Shown here one piece after another: positions 36,068 through 45,579 of a DNA stretch of 64,000 bases (the stretch's first letter is position 1; the number at the start of each line of letters is the position of its first letter). Origin of the DNA: DAISKN01 sp963716925. GTDB taxonomy: Bacteria > Acidobacteriota > Vicinamibacteria > Marinacidobacterales > SMYC01. Location of the stretch: the NCBI GenBank assembly GCA_963716925.1, contig CAVQUX010000024.1, positions 62,001-126,000 on the forward strand, written 5' to 3'. The position numbers were made by a program, and so were the translations under genes. The notes beneath the pieces are model-generated. The model saw only the letters and a program-made list of their open reading frames with translations, ran no database searches and was not told the DNA's origin.

Positions 36068-37931
36068 GAAACGCGGTCGCGATCCTCAGCGTTCTCGGAT
36101 TCGCGCTCGGAGTCGAGGCCGGGCCAGAACGGCGGTTTGCGCCGCCCGAGCCCAAGTACCAGATTCGGCTGGAGAAGACCGTCCTGGTCCCCATGCGCGA
36201 CGGGGTGAGTCTTTCGACGGACCTCTACTTTCCCGAGGGCCTCACGGGAAAGCTCGCGACCGTACTGGTGAGGACTCCCTACAACAAGAAGAATCTCCGG
36301 CGTGAAGGCTCTCCCGCTCTCTACTTCGCGGGTCAGGGTTACGCCGTCGCCGTCCAGGACGTGCGGGGAAAGTTCGAATCCGAGGGCGAGTTCGTAGTTC
36401 AGGGCAGAGACGCCGAGGACGGCTATGACACCGTCGAGTGGCTGAGTACAAAACCGTGGTCGAACGGAAAAGTAGGTACCTACGGCTGTTCCTATCTGGG
36501 AGACGTGCAGCTCCATCAGGCGAGGCTCCGGCATCCGGCACTCGCGGCGATGATCCCTCAGGCCGCGGGAAGCTCCGTCGGCTCGGCGGGGGGCGTTATC
36601 GCTACTTCGGCGCCCGCAACGGCGGCGCTTTCGAGCTCGCGGCCGGGTTGGGCTGGTTCTACTCCAGCGGGAGCAAACTCTACTATCGCCCTCCAGCGGG
36701 AACGCCGCTCGAAGTCTTTCGGCGGAGCGCGGATCTCTTCGACCCCGCCCCCAAGCCCGCGCCCCTCGACTTCGGACGAACCTGGCCGACCCTTCCTCTC
36801 ATCGACATGTTGGAGCGCACCGGCGCTCCACCGACCGACTGGAGGGACGTGCTGGGTCGCGATCTCACCGATCCCTGGTGGGAGCAGTTCGGGTACCTCA
36901 AGGACTCCGACCGCTTCGACGTGCCGGCGCTTCATGTGAACTCCTGGTACGACTTCGGGGTCGCCGAGACTCTCTTCGAGCTCGAGCTGCTGCGATCGAA
37001 CGCGCAAACCCCGCGCGGACGCGAGAATCAGTTCGCCCTCATCTCTCCGACGACTCACTGCCAATCGGAACAAGCAACCGCCGATACCGTCGTGGGCGAG
37101 CGGGAGGTGGGTGATGCCCGGTTCGATTACTGGAGCACGTACCTCCGCTGGTTCGACTACTGGCTCCGGGGAATCGAAAACGGCATCACCCAAATGCCGA
37201 AGCTCCAGATCTACGTCATGGGCAGGAACCAATGGCGGGCCGAGAACGAGTGGCCTCTTTCGCGCGCCCGTTCAACCCGCTACTATCTGCGCAGCAATGG
37301 GCGAGCCAACAGCCAGTCCGGCAGCGGCACCCTCGACATCTCGCCTCCAACTGACGAGCCTCCCGACCGATACGTCTATGACCCCAGAAATCCGGTGCCT
37401 TCGCGGGGCGGGCCCGTGTGCTGCACGGGAACTCCCGATGCCCCCGAGGGTTCGTTCGATCAGTCCGAGATCGAGACCCGTAACGACGTTCTGGTCTACT
37501 CGACGCCGGCGCTGACGGAAGGTATCGAGGTCACGGGGCCGATCCAGGTGGTGCTCTACGTTTCCTCCTCGGCGATCGATACCGATTTCACCGCGAAGGT
37601 GGTGGACGTTTCCCCGGACGGGACTGCGTACAACGTTCAGGAGGGTATCCTGCGCGCCCGTTATCGGCAGGGGTTCGACAGGAAAGTGTGGATGAAGGCC
37701 GGCGAAGTCGTCGAGGTCCATATTGATTTGCAGGCCACGAGCAACTATTTCCCGCCCGGACATCGAATCCGCCTCGAGATCTCGAGCAGCAACTTTCCGC
37801 GCTTCGACCGCAACCTCAATACCGGCGGGAACAACTTCGACGAGGTCAAATGGATCGTCGCGGAGAACGCGGTCCACCATGACCACGCATTTCCCTCTTA
37901 CTTACTGCTGCCCATCATTCCCTCGCAATAG
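36064..37931 (+). pseudogene. CocE/NonD-family (X-Pro dipeptidyl-peptidase-like) hydrolase, one frameshift
   Basis: A secreted alpha/beta hydrolase of about 620 residues. GTG 36064 overlaps the BKACE stop (GTGA) and starts a signal peptide (AVAILSVLGFALGVEAG). The nucleophile is the Ser of GTYGCSYLG. The frame is lost at six G residues (36588-36593) and resumes as RYRYFGARNGGAFELAAGLG; the second ORF then runs intact to 37931 with the C-terminal jelly-roll domain (TDFTAKVVDVSPDG, GHRIRLEISSSNFPRFDRN) typical of the X-Pro/CocE family. It may release peptides or esters feeding the upstream catabolic genes. Confidence 0.87.
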
Positions 37932-38421
37932 GCTTTGCATATCGGACCTCGAGTAAACCCGTCCCGCGATGCTTCTTTTCGGCGCCATCCTCACCGAAAC
38001 CCATCCGCTGATAGAAACGCCGTGCGGGGCCGTTTTCTGCCAGGACCCACAATGTGACCTTCTCGAAACCGCGCGCCCGCAGCCGTGCAAGAGATTCGGT
38101 CAGTAACACCCGACCGAATCCACGCCGCCAGTATGCCGGGTGAACATAGATCGCCTGAACTTCTCCGACGTTTACCCCCCCGTCCTCGTCTCGCGCGCTA
38201 CCATGGTAAGAGACGCCGACCACCTCGCACTCCTCGATGGCGACGAGAGCCTCTCCTTCGGGCTTTCGAAGCAGTCGCCTCCAGTCCTCGGCCCGCTCAC
38301 CGGGGTCCAGACTCGAAAGCAACTCATCGGGCATGAGTCCCGCGTAGGCCTTCCGCCAGCTCGCCACGTGCACTCGGGCGATCGGATCGGCATCTCTCTC
38401 GTCAGCTGCACGAACGTTCAT
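37915..38421 (-). CDS. GNAT-family N-acetyltransferase
   Basis: A 168-aa acetyl-CoA-dependent acetyltransferase. The acetyl-CoA motif A is visible as VQAIYVHPAYWRRGFGRVLL (R-x-x-G-x-G/A type), followed by TLWVLAENGPARRFYQRMGF, the usual motif B. Complete and in frame. Its 3' end overlaps the convergent CocE gene by 17 nt and its ATG overlaps the stop of the GWxTD gene (ATGA), so it is probably cotranscribed with the latter. Substrate unknown. Confidence 0.88.
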   Translation of the reverse strand: MNVRAADERDADPIARVHVASWRKAYAGLMPDELLSSLDPGERAEDWRRLLRKPEGEALVAIEECEVVGVSYHGSARDEDGGVNVGEVQAIYVHPAYWRRGFGRVLLTESLARLRARGFEKVTLWVLAENGPARRFYQRMGFGEDGAEKKHRGTGLLEVRYAKPIARE

Positions 38422-40706
38422 CGTGGACTCTCACTCTTTCGAGACTGCAAGCGCTCGTAGATCTCCCTGGCTCGGCCGCCTGTCGCTCCGGGCCTAGCGA
38501 TTGAAGGGCCTCCGCAAGGTTGACGTGGGCTGCGGCATAGGCGGGATCGAGCCGGACCGCCGCTTCGAAGTGGACCACTGCCTCCTCGAGCGCGTACGTT
38601 GCCTTTGCCTGCTCGACGATTCGGGTGGGATCCTCCGGCGACTGGAGCAGGTACTGGAACACGACCGGCAGGAACATCTTCCCCGGCTATCGAGAATCGC
38701 TTCACCTCTTCGAGGAGCGCGCTCACCGTCGGCTGGTCGGGCTGAAGCTCGAGCGACCTCGAAAGGGCGGCCACCGCAGCTTCGGCACCACCCGACAAGA
38801 ACTCCGCCTCCCCGAGAGCATTCAACAAATACGGACTCTCACCACCCGCTTCGATGGCTTTCCGATAGTACTTCGCCGCTTCCCCGGGCTTCCCGTCGCG
38901 CATAAGGGCAAACCCCACCAGAGTGAGGGCGTCGACGTCCCGCGGGTCCCGGGCGAGCGCCTCCTGAGCCGTCTTTTCTCCTTCCGCGGGTCTGCCTCCG
39001 AGAATTTCGGCACGCGCCTTTCCCCGGCGGGCTTCCTGAAAGTACGGCTCGTAATCGAGGGCTACCTGAAATCGTCGCGTTGCCTCGTCGTATCGGCCCG
39101 CGGCGAGATAGTGACTCGCTTCTCGAAAATACTTCTCCGCGGGCATCAGCTCCGACTCCTGACCCACCGTGCTCAGACGCCCGATCTCTTGTGGAGTGGC
39201 CACCGTGAAATCCAGGATCGCGAGGTCGCTGAATGAAGTGGTCGGCTCGGTAACGGCCGCTTCGAGCGTATACTCCCCTGCGGTCAAAGCCTCCCGCGGG
39301 AGAATCTTGAGGACCTCGACCGCGCCTGGGGCGTCCTGCCGAGAACGGAATCGATTCGTCTCATCGAGCACCGTCTCTGCCCCTCGTCTCAGAGTGAAGC
39401 GCACCGAGACTTCCGGTTCGGCGGGAAAGGCCGCAACCGGGTAGTAGACCTCCATGAACGCGAGAAGTCTCTGCCCGCTTCCGAACAGTCGATTCGGCCG
39501 CGGGTATAGTCGGAGCCGGCCGAACTGGTGGGGCAAGGGAGCTCCGGGAAGGGATGCGTCATCTGCCTTGAAGGCCGCGAAGAAGCTACTCACCGCCATC
39601 CGCTCCGTGGGAAACGCGGGAACGGACACGATACGGTTTACGATACCGATTCCCCGACCCACCAGGTCCCGCACGTAGATCTCGAGGCGGTAGCTGCCCG
39701 GCAAAAGCGCGACTTTCTTCTGGAAGAGCACGGGAAAGTGTTTTGCCGTTTCCCAGTCGCTTTTCTGGATTTGGATCTCCAGGGAATCGCGGAACTCTTC
39801 GAGCAGCTCGCCGTTCTCGAGTCGGCGAAAAGTCCCGATGAGGTCGAAGCGGCCCAGCATACGCTCATCGTGCTGGTTGACATGGACGTCCTCGGGAGCA
39901 ATTTCGACGGCGAGATGCACGTTGGTGAAGTCCCCCTCCCCTCGAAAGTAAATCGCATCGAAGTCGACGGGAAGGTCTCTCCCGAAGCTCGCGCTGGCGG
40001 TAACCTGCTCGGTCAAATTTCGACGCGTCTTCTCGAAAACGAACCCCGGAGTCGCAAGCTGCGCCAGGATCTGCTCCGAGGAGACAGCGTTCTCTCCGAC
40101 CCCGACGCTCTCCGCCGCTTTGATGATGTCGATGTCCCAGGCCTTGCGCGCGGAAAAGGGAATCTGCCCCAACGGGCCCAGAATGCCTCGTTTTACGGGG
40201 TCGGCAATGAGCGCCCTCATACCATCGAACGCCGGGCTGAACAAACGATACTCCCCGACGCCGTTGCGCTTGAAGAACATGATCTGAAGCGACGTGGGAA
40301 ACTGGGGAATGTCCAGGTTGTAGTAGTACCAGAGCTCGAGAGGGTACAAGTCGCTGTTGCTGGGATAGGACATGACGTCCTTGGGTGGCCCCAGGGTGAC
40401 GTAGGTGCGGCCCCGCTCGGTCATCCAGCCGGGGCGGGATTCCCGGTACTTCTCGTTCGCCTCGCGGAGGCGTTTGAAATGTTCGTCACGAAACTCGTTC
40501 ACCGCGGTTTCGGGAATCGGGTCTCGCACCTCCCAGAATCTCTCGATGAAATCGCCGCGGTCCGCGGTGGGAAGGCCGAGGAAACGCTCGCGCTCAGCAT
40601 CGGTGATGATGTAGAGAGCTTCCTCCTCGAGAAAGCGGCGGTGCTCCGGGGATAGCTCGGGCTCGGCGGCGCCGAGGAGCGTTGTCATCACCAGAACGCC
40701 CAGCAT
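38418..40706 (-). CDS. GWxTD-domain protein with C-terminal TPRs; probable frameshift near the end
   Basis: An exported protein of about 760 residues. ATG 40706 gives a signal peptide (LGVLVMTTLLGAAEPE); an ATG at 40751 would extend it by 15 residues. The GWxTD domain follows (DFIERFWEVRDPIP, PGWMTERGRTYVTLGPP), then a beta-rich region, then TPRs (FREASHYLAAGRYDEATRR). Near 38680 the TPR frame shifts to another (FLPVVFQYLLQSPEDPTRI, RLDPAYAAAHVNLAEALQSLG) and returns near 38490 to end REIYERLQSRKSESPR. Two compensating indels would restore one smooth TPR tail. GWxTD proteins are of unknown role. Confidence 0.83.
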   Translation of the reverse strand: MLGVLVMTTLLGAAEPELSPEHRRFLEEEALYIITDAERERFLGLPTADRGDFIERFWEVRDPIPETAVNEFRDEHFKRLREANEKYRESRPGWMTERGRTYVTLGPPKDVMSYPSNSDLYPLELWYYYNLDIPQFPTSLQIMFFKRNGVGEYRLFSPAFDGMRALIADPVKRGILGPLGQIPFSARKAWDIDIIKAAESVGVGENAVSSEQILAQLATPGFVFEKTRRNLTEQVTASASFGRDLPVDFDAIYFRGEGDFTNVHLAVEIAPEDVHVNQHDERMLGRFDLIGTFRRLENGELLEEFRDSLEIQIQKSDWETAKHFPVLFQKKVALLPGSYRLEIYVRDLVGRGIGIVNRIVSVPAFPTERMAVSSFFAAFKADDASLPGAPLPHQFGRLRLYPRPNRLFGSGQRLLAFMEVYYPVAAFPAEPEVSVRFTLRRGAETVLDETNRFRSRQDAPGAVEVLKILPREALTAGEYTLEAAVTEPTTSFSDLAILDFTVATPQEIGRLSTVGQESELMPAEKYFREASHYLAAGRYDEATRRFQVALDYEPYFQEARRGKARAEILGGRPAEGEKTAQEALARDPRDVDALTLVGFALMRDGKPGEAAKYYRKAIEAGGESPYLLNALGEAEFLSGGAEAAVAALSRSLELQPDQPTVSALLEEVKRFSIAGEDVPAGRVPVPAPVAGGSHPNRRAGKGNVRARGGSGPLRSGGPARSRLCRSPRQPCGGPSIARPGATGGRAREIYERLQSRKSESPR

Positions 40707-40711
40707 AACCA

Positions 40712-40735
40712 CATCATACTTCAACGTTGTCGGTT
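40712..40735 (-). promoter_or_regulatory. Shared 24-bp element, copy 1, just upstream of the GWxTD gene
   Basis: On the minus strand this copy matches 19 of 24 positions of the element at 45747-45770, with the identical core GTTGAAGTAT. TATGAT (40718-40713) resembles a -10 and ends 6 nt before ATG 40706. It may be a promoter or operator giving a leaderless transcript. Confidence 0.35.
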
Positions 40736-40893
40736 GAGACCTGCACTTCAACGCGGTACCGCAAGCCTCGTCAAGGCTTCGTCCAGCGGGGGTTCAACCA
40801 TCCCCCAGTGGGACACCAAGTTGGTACCAGCGAGGGAGTGATCCGGAAGAGAAGGCCGAAGGGCCTCCCTGATTTTTGGGGGACTTGACTGGC

Positions 40894-41430
40894 TCAGTGC
40901 TCTTCGCGTATGCGCTTCCAAAGGTTCTGGCTGTCCGCCGGAAGCCGCAACACTTCAGCGTTCACGTCCGCTTCGATGGAAGCCGCGCTCTGGTGGCTTT
41001 CCAAAAGCGATCGTATGTCCCACGCGTCCTTCGGTCCACCGGCGTATAGTTTCAAGAGGACGAGCCCCGCAGGTCCCGCTACCTTGACGGTGACTTCCCC
41101 AATCGAGGTGATTTCGGAGGATTCGACGATCTTCTTCTGCCATTCGTAGCGGCCGACAACCACGTCGACCGTTCGCTCACCCGCCATCGCCAAGCGTACG
41201 CTCCCCGCCAGAGGATCTTCGTAGTCGCCCCTCAGCGAGCGCACGTCGACGCCGCGACCTCGAAGGTCGCTCCAGAGCTGCTCTTGAAGCACTCTGTCGT
41301 CCAGGGTGAAAAGGTCGATGTCGGCGGTGGATCGGCTCACCCCATGGATCGCCAAGGCCGCGGCGCCGATGAGAGTATGGTCGATCGCGTTCCCGTCGAG
41401 GAGCGCGACCACGTCCTGGAGAAGACTCAT
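40894..41430 (-). CDS. Nucleotidyltransferase-fold toxin-like protein
   Basis: A 178-aa protein with a DNA polymerase-beta-type nucleotidyltransferase core: IGAAALAIHGVSRSTADIDLF supplies the G-S/A helix turn and the D-x-D metal motif (TADIDLF), and a third acidic residue lies in TVDVVVG. Such stand-alone proteins are usually the toxin or nucleotidyltransferase half of a toxin-antitoxin pair (AbiEii/MenT-like). Its ATG overlaps the upstream small gene by 4 nt. It sits between the GWxTD and sulfatase-like genes. The target, often tRNA in this superfamily, is unknown here. Confidence 0.75.
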   Translation of the reverse strand: MSLLQDVVALLDGNAIDHTLIGAAALAIHGVSRSTADIDLFTLDDRVLQEQLWSDLRGRGVDVRSLRGDYEDPLAGSVRLAMAGERTVDVVVGRYEWQKKIVESSEITSIGEVTVKVAGPAGLVLLKLYAGGPKDAWDIRSLLESHQSAASIEADVNAEVLRLPADSQNLWKRIREEH

Positions 41431-41648
41431 TCCAGGACGTCGAGCATGACTCGTGACAGCCGGCGGCCGGCCTGGCTACCGCGCTCCAGCCGGCGCCGGG
41501 CTTCGTCGCGGCCGACTCCGTGGGCCGCCGCGTACGCATCGATCGCCCGATCACCCAGAAGCAGGGCCTCCGCCAGGCGCTCGGCGGGAGTCATCTTCCG
41601 GAGCCGCTCGAGGCTCTCGAAGCGTAATCGGTCGGCGACCGTGCTCAT
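41427..41648 (-). CDS. Small antitoxin-like protein paired with the nucleotidyltransferase
   Basis: A 73-aa helical, charged protein (MSTVADRLRFESLERLRKM, AERLAEALLLGDRAIDAYA, GRDEARRRLERGSQAGRR). The ATG at 41648 is preferred to 41705 since the extra residues are not helix-like, and TATACT lies close upstream on the minus strand as a possible -10. The size, order before the nucleotidyltransferase and ATGA coupling fit an antitoxin. I recognise no named family. Confidence 0.65.
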   Translation of the reverse strand: MSTVADRLRFESLERLRKMTPAERLAEALLLGDRAIDAYAAAHGVGRDEARRRLERGSQAGRRLSRVMLDVLE

Positions 41649-41691
41649 AGCATGAGTATAAACGAGGCGACCTGCGGGACCCCAAATCCCC

Positions 41692-43815
41692 CTATCGGGC
41701 ACCAAGAACGGTTCTCAGGTCGGGCTGCGCGGGCTGGATTTCGAGAGAGCGCTTGAAGAGGGCTTCGCCCTGCGCCCTCTCCCCTGCTTCCAAGTAAGCG
41801 AACCCCAGGCTGTTCAGGATTAGAGTCGAGTTCGGGGAAAGCTCGAGCGCCTTCTCGAAGAGAGGGATCGCCTGCTCCATCCTCCCCGAGAGGGCCTGGA
41901 CGTGCCCGAGCCCCAGGTACAGCTCGGCCGCCTGGGGACGAACCTCGAGCGACTCGCGGAAGAGTTCCTCCGCCTCCTCGAGCCGCCTCTGGGTCAGGAG
42001 GAGATTGCCGAGCTGGACCCTGGGCTCGATCTCGGAAGGCGCGCCTTCGATCGCCGCGCGAAACAGCTTCTCCGCGTAGGGAAGCGAGCCGCTCATCATC
42101 GCGATCTTCCCCTGGAGGAGGAGGACGGAGGGAGCCTTGTCATCCCTTTCGGCGGCTTTCTTGAACGCCGCCTCCGCCTCGGAGCGGGAGCGAGCCAGCA
42201 GGTGGATCTGGGCGAGCTCGACCCAGGGCTCGGGCGAGGCATCGTCGATCGACGCCGCGCGCTCGAGAGCCAGCCGCGCTTCCGTGGCGCGTCCGAGGCG
42301 AAGGAGGCTCTTGCCGAGAAGAAGCGTGCCGTCGAAATCCGAGGGCTCGCGCGCGAGAACTCCGTTGCATTGCTCCACGGCCTCGGAAAAGCGGCCCCGC
42401 TCGAAGTACGCGAGGGCGAGGTACGTTCGCGCCAGAAGGAGGTCCGGCTCCCCTCGCACCGCGACTTCGAGCTCCACGATCGCCCGATCCATCTCGCCCC
42501 GGGCCACGAGATCCATTCCGCCTCGTACCCGCTCCCATACGTCCAGGCGATTCTTGGGATCCGGCAGAGCCCCCGAAGCCGACGGCGTGCTTTCGGAGCT
42601 CAGATAACCGAGGCTTCGAAGGACGGCGCGCGTTTCGGCGTCGACGACCTGCTCCGTCGAGCCGGTGCCTGCTGTGTCGCGCTCGAGCCGGGCGAGCTCC
42701 GACGCCAGCTCCCGGAGTCTTCCCGGATTCTCCGACGCGAGATTCCTCGTTTCGCCCGGGTCGCTCGCGATCTCGTAGAGCTCGGGCTCGGGCGCTTCGA
42801 TGTACTTCCACCCGCCGGCGCGCAGGCTCCGGAGCTCGCTCCAGCCGAGATTCAAGCGGGGAAAGTAGGTTTCGGCGTAGGACGCCTCCGGAGGAAGCTC
42901 CTTTCCTTCGAGCGCGGGCACGAGGCTCCTTCCCTGACATCGCGCACAGCGCTCTCTCATTCCCAGGAGATCGAGAACCGTCGGCACGAGGTCGATCGAG
43001 CGCGCGGGATCCTCCACGACGGCGCCCGCCGGAACTCCGGGCCCGCGAAGGAGCCAGGGGACTCTCATCGTGCTGTCGTAAACGAAGAGGGAGTGCGTCC
43101 TCTCGCCGTGCTCGCCGAGTCCCTCTCCATGATCCGCGGTAACGGCGACCACCGCCTCCCTGGATACGGCGCCGAGGAGCTCTTTCAGCACGGAGTCGAC
43201 GTAGGCGACTTCTCCCTCGTAATCGTCGGGGAACGGATCCGGAGGATCGTAAGGCGCGTGAGGGTCGAAGAGGTGAATCCACACGAAGTACAGACCGTCC
43301 CCCCTCGCCTCGATCCATTTCCGTGCGGAAGCGACGACCGAAGACGCCGGACGCTCGGAGAGCGAGACCCTCGAGCGGGAGCGGCCCAGGGAGTCGTCGT
43401 ACAGGTCGAATCCCTGGTCGAGCCCGAATCGGGAGTCCACGGGAAACCCGCCGACGAACGCCGCCGTCGAGTAGCCCGCTCCTTTGAGGATCTCCGCGAG
43501 GGTCTCCATTTCCCCCGGGAGCCGGAAGCGGCCGTTGTCCCGCACGCCGTGGTAAGTGGGATAGGTACCGGTCAGGATCGAGCTGTGAGAAGGAAGCGTG
43601 AGCGGGCTCTGCGCGAAGACGTTCTGGAACCGCGCTCCTTCGCGCGCGAACGCGTCGAGCGCCGGGGTAGCCGCCTTGCCTCCATAGACCCCCAACCGGT
43701 CCGCGCGAAGCGTATCGACGGTCACGAGAACGACGCTTCGGGGCTCGCGCGAAATGCCGGGGGCGCAGCTCGTCAGCAGCAGCAGGACCGCGGCGGCACG
43801 ACAGCGGCTCGTCAT
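41692..43815 (-). CDS. Alkaline-phosphatase-superfamily (sulfatase-like) lipoprotein with C-terminal TPRs
   Basis: A 707-aa exported protein. A lipobox (LLLLTSC) predicts a lipoprotein. The hydrolase domain has metal motif VTVDTLRADRLG, the nucleophile region LTLPSHSS, and TADHGEGLGEHGE. The formylglycine Cys/Ser of true sulfatases (C-x-P-x-R) is replaced by Thr in TLPSH, so it should not be a classical sulfatase; phospho- or phosphonate-type transfer is possible. The last 250 residues or so are seven or more TPRs. Its ATG overlaps the stop of the TPR gene upstream. A paralogue lies at 45785. Confidence 0.88.
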   Translation of the reverse strand: MTSRCRAAAVLLLLTSCAPGISREPRSVVLVTVDTLRADRLGVYGGKAATPALDAFAREGARFQNVFAQSPLTLPSHSSILTGTYPTYHGVRDNGRFRLPGEMETLAEILKGAGYSTAAFVGGFPVDSRFGLDQGFDLYDDSLGRSRSRVSLSERPASSVVASARKWIEARGDGLYFVWIHLFDPHAPYDPPDPFPDDYEGEVAYVDSVLKELLGAVSREAVVAVTADHGEGLGEHGERTHSLFVYDSTMRVPWLLRGPGVPAGAVVEDPARSIDLVPTVLDLLGMRERCARCQGRSLVPALEGKELPPEASYAETYFPRLNLGWSELRSLRAGGWKYIEAPEPELYEIASDPGETRNLASENPGRLRELASELARLERDTAGTGSTEQVVDAETRAVLRSLGYLSSESTPSASGALPDPKNRLDVWERVRGGMDLVARGEMDRAIVELEVAVRGEPDLLLARTYLALAYFERGRFSEAVEQCNGVLAREPSDFDGTLLLGKSLLRLGRATEARLALERAASIDDASPEPWVELAQIHLLARSRSEAEAAFKKAAERDDKAPSVLLLQGKIAMMSGSLPYAEKLFRAAIEGAPSEIEPRVQLGNLLLTQRRLEEAEELFRESLEVRPQAAELYLGLGHVQALSGRMEQAIPLFEKALELSPNSTLILNSLGFAYLEAGERAQGEALFKRSLEIQPAQPDLRTVLGAR

Positions 43816-45566
43816 CGAGTGCGCTTTTCGAGCCGCTCGTAGGCGCGCTCGTGCTCCAGAGCCTCGGCATCGCGGCCGAGCTCCCGCAGGGCCTGCGCGA
43901 GGTTCAGGTGCGCGGAGGCATAACCGGGGTCGAGGCGAACCGCCTCCTCGAACTGCGAGACCGCTCGATCGAACTCGCGCCTCTCGGAATAGAGGACCCC
44001 GAGCCCGTTTCGCGGAAGAGCGAGCCCGGCGTCGGCGGCTATTGCGCTCTCGAACGCCGTAACCGCTTCCGCGGCGCGGCCGGATCGCGACAGGAGGACG
44101 CCGAGATCGCTCCACGCGAGAGCGTTGTCCCGCGAAATCTCGAGGCTGCGGCGAAGCCGGGATTCCGCATCCTTCAGACTCCCTTTCGCGAGAAGCACCG
44201 ACGCGCTCAGATGAAGCGCCGCCGCATCGTCGGGCGCGAGCGAAAGCGCCCTCCCGGCCGCCGCCTCCGCCTCTTCGAGCCTTCCCGCATCGAGCAGGAG
44301 CTCGCCTCGGGCCCTCTGCAGGCCTGGCTCGTCCGGCTGGAGCTGGACCGCTCGCGAGACGAGCTCGAGGGCTTCGGCGCTTCGGCCCTGACGGCGATAG
44401 AGCTTCGCGAGCTCGAAGAGCGCCGCCACGTTGTCCGGCGCTATCCGGGCCGCGTGCTCGAAGCGCTCGACCTCCTCTTGAGTCTTGCTGAGCTCCTGGA
44501 AGCGAGCGAGCACTGCCTGCGCCTCCTCCGCCTTCCCCTGTCGGGCCAGGAGACGCCCGAGCTGATAGTGGGGGTCGACGAGGTACGGAGCTTCCTCGAT
44601 CGCGAGGCGACAGTGCTCGATGGCGCGTTCGATCTCTCCGGATGCCGTGTAGAGCCGCGCGAGCTCGTTGTGGGCGTCGGCGCGCACGCTCGGCTCGGAG
44701 AGCGCCGGCACCAGCGCGGCTATCGCCCGCTCGCGGTCTCCGAGCTTCGAAAGGGTAATCCCGAGATGGAACTGCGCGAAGTGGTTCTCAGGCTCGAGCG
44801 CGAGTGCCTCTTCGAACCGGGCCCGTGCTTCTTCGAACCGCCCGGTGCTCAACAGGCAGTAGCCGAGGTCGACCAGCACCGAGGCGCTGGACTCCCCCGC
44901 CTCCACCACCCTCTGAAGCTCTTCGGCGGCTTCCTTGAATGCGCCGCGCTTGAGCTGCGCCCGGGCGAGCGCTTTACGAACGGACGCGCCCGCCGCTCCA
45001 CCCTGGATCGCCTGTTCGAAAGCCGCGACCGCTTCCTGGTAGAGGCCGAGATCCGAGAGCACGGTCGCCAGCCGTAGAGACGATTGCACGTTTCCCGGGT
45101 GGAGCTCGAGTGCCTTCTGAAGCGCGCCCCGGGCTTCGCTCAGGTTTCCGCTCTCGTGGCAGGCGACTCCCAGGAGGTGGTAGGCAGACGCATCCTTCGG
45201 CTCGAGATCCACGAGCTCGCGAAATTCCTCTCGCGCCTCGAGGTACCGCTTCTGCCCCAGCCGGAGCCGTCCGAGGTTGAACCGCGCGGCGGCGAGTCCC
45301 GGGTCCAGAGCCACAGCGGTCTCGAACCGCGTGGCGGCCGCGGTGTCGTTGCCGAGCGCGAGCTCGGCGACGCCTCGGAGCAGGTAGACGGGAGCCAGGG
45401 CCCTGGGGGCGTCGGCAGCTGGGGACTCCGGGGCGAGGGGCGCGAGGAGAGACAGCGCCTTCGACGGTTGTCTCTGGTCGAGAGCTTCCTTCGCTTTCTG
45501 GAAGACCTCCCCCGCGGTCTGGGCGGAGACGAGGCCGGCGAGGAGCAGCGGAGCAAGCATCGTCAC
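43812..45566 (-). CDS. Exported TPR protein
   Basis: A 584-aa protein made of about 15 tetratricopeptide repeats after a signal peptide (MLAPLLLAGLVSAQT). Representative units are AYHLLGVACHESGNLSEARGALQ and LGVLYSERREFDRAVSQFEEAV taken over the usual 34-residue spacing. No enzyme domain is present. It is translationally coupled to the sulfatase-like/TPR gene. The GTG at 45566 and an ATG at 45560 are both possible starts; GAGGTGA lies about 13 nt upstream. Probably a scaffold for the neighbouring lipoproteins. Confidence 0.87.
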   Translation of the reverse strand: MTMLAPLLLAGLVSAQTAGEVFQKAKEALDQRQPSKALSLLAPLAPESPAADAPRALAPVYLLRGVAELALGNDTAAATRFETAVALDPGLAAARFNLGRLRLGQKRYLEAREEFRELVDLEPKDASAYHLLGVACHESGNLSEARGALQKALELHPGNVQSSLRLATVLSDLGLYQEAVAAFEQAIQGGAAGASVRKALARAQLKRGAFKEAAEELQRVVEAGESSASVLVDLGYCLLSTGRFEEARARFEEALALEPENHFAQFHLGITLSKLGDRERAIAALVPALSEPSVRADAHNELARLYTASGEIERAIEHCRLAIEEAPYLVDPHYQLGRLLARQGKAEEAQAVLARFQELSKTQEEVERFEHAARIAPDNVAALFELAKLYRRQGRSAEALELVSRAVQLQPDEPGLQRARGELLLDAGRLEEAEAAAGRALSLAPDDAAALHLSASVLLAKGSLKDAESRLRRSLEISRDNALAWSDLGVLLSRSGRAAEAVTAFESAIAADAGLALPRNGLGVLYSERREFDRAVSQFEEAVRLDPGYASAHLNLAQALRELGRDAEALEHERAYERLEKRTR

Positions 45567-45579
45567 GAACGGGATCGCT

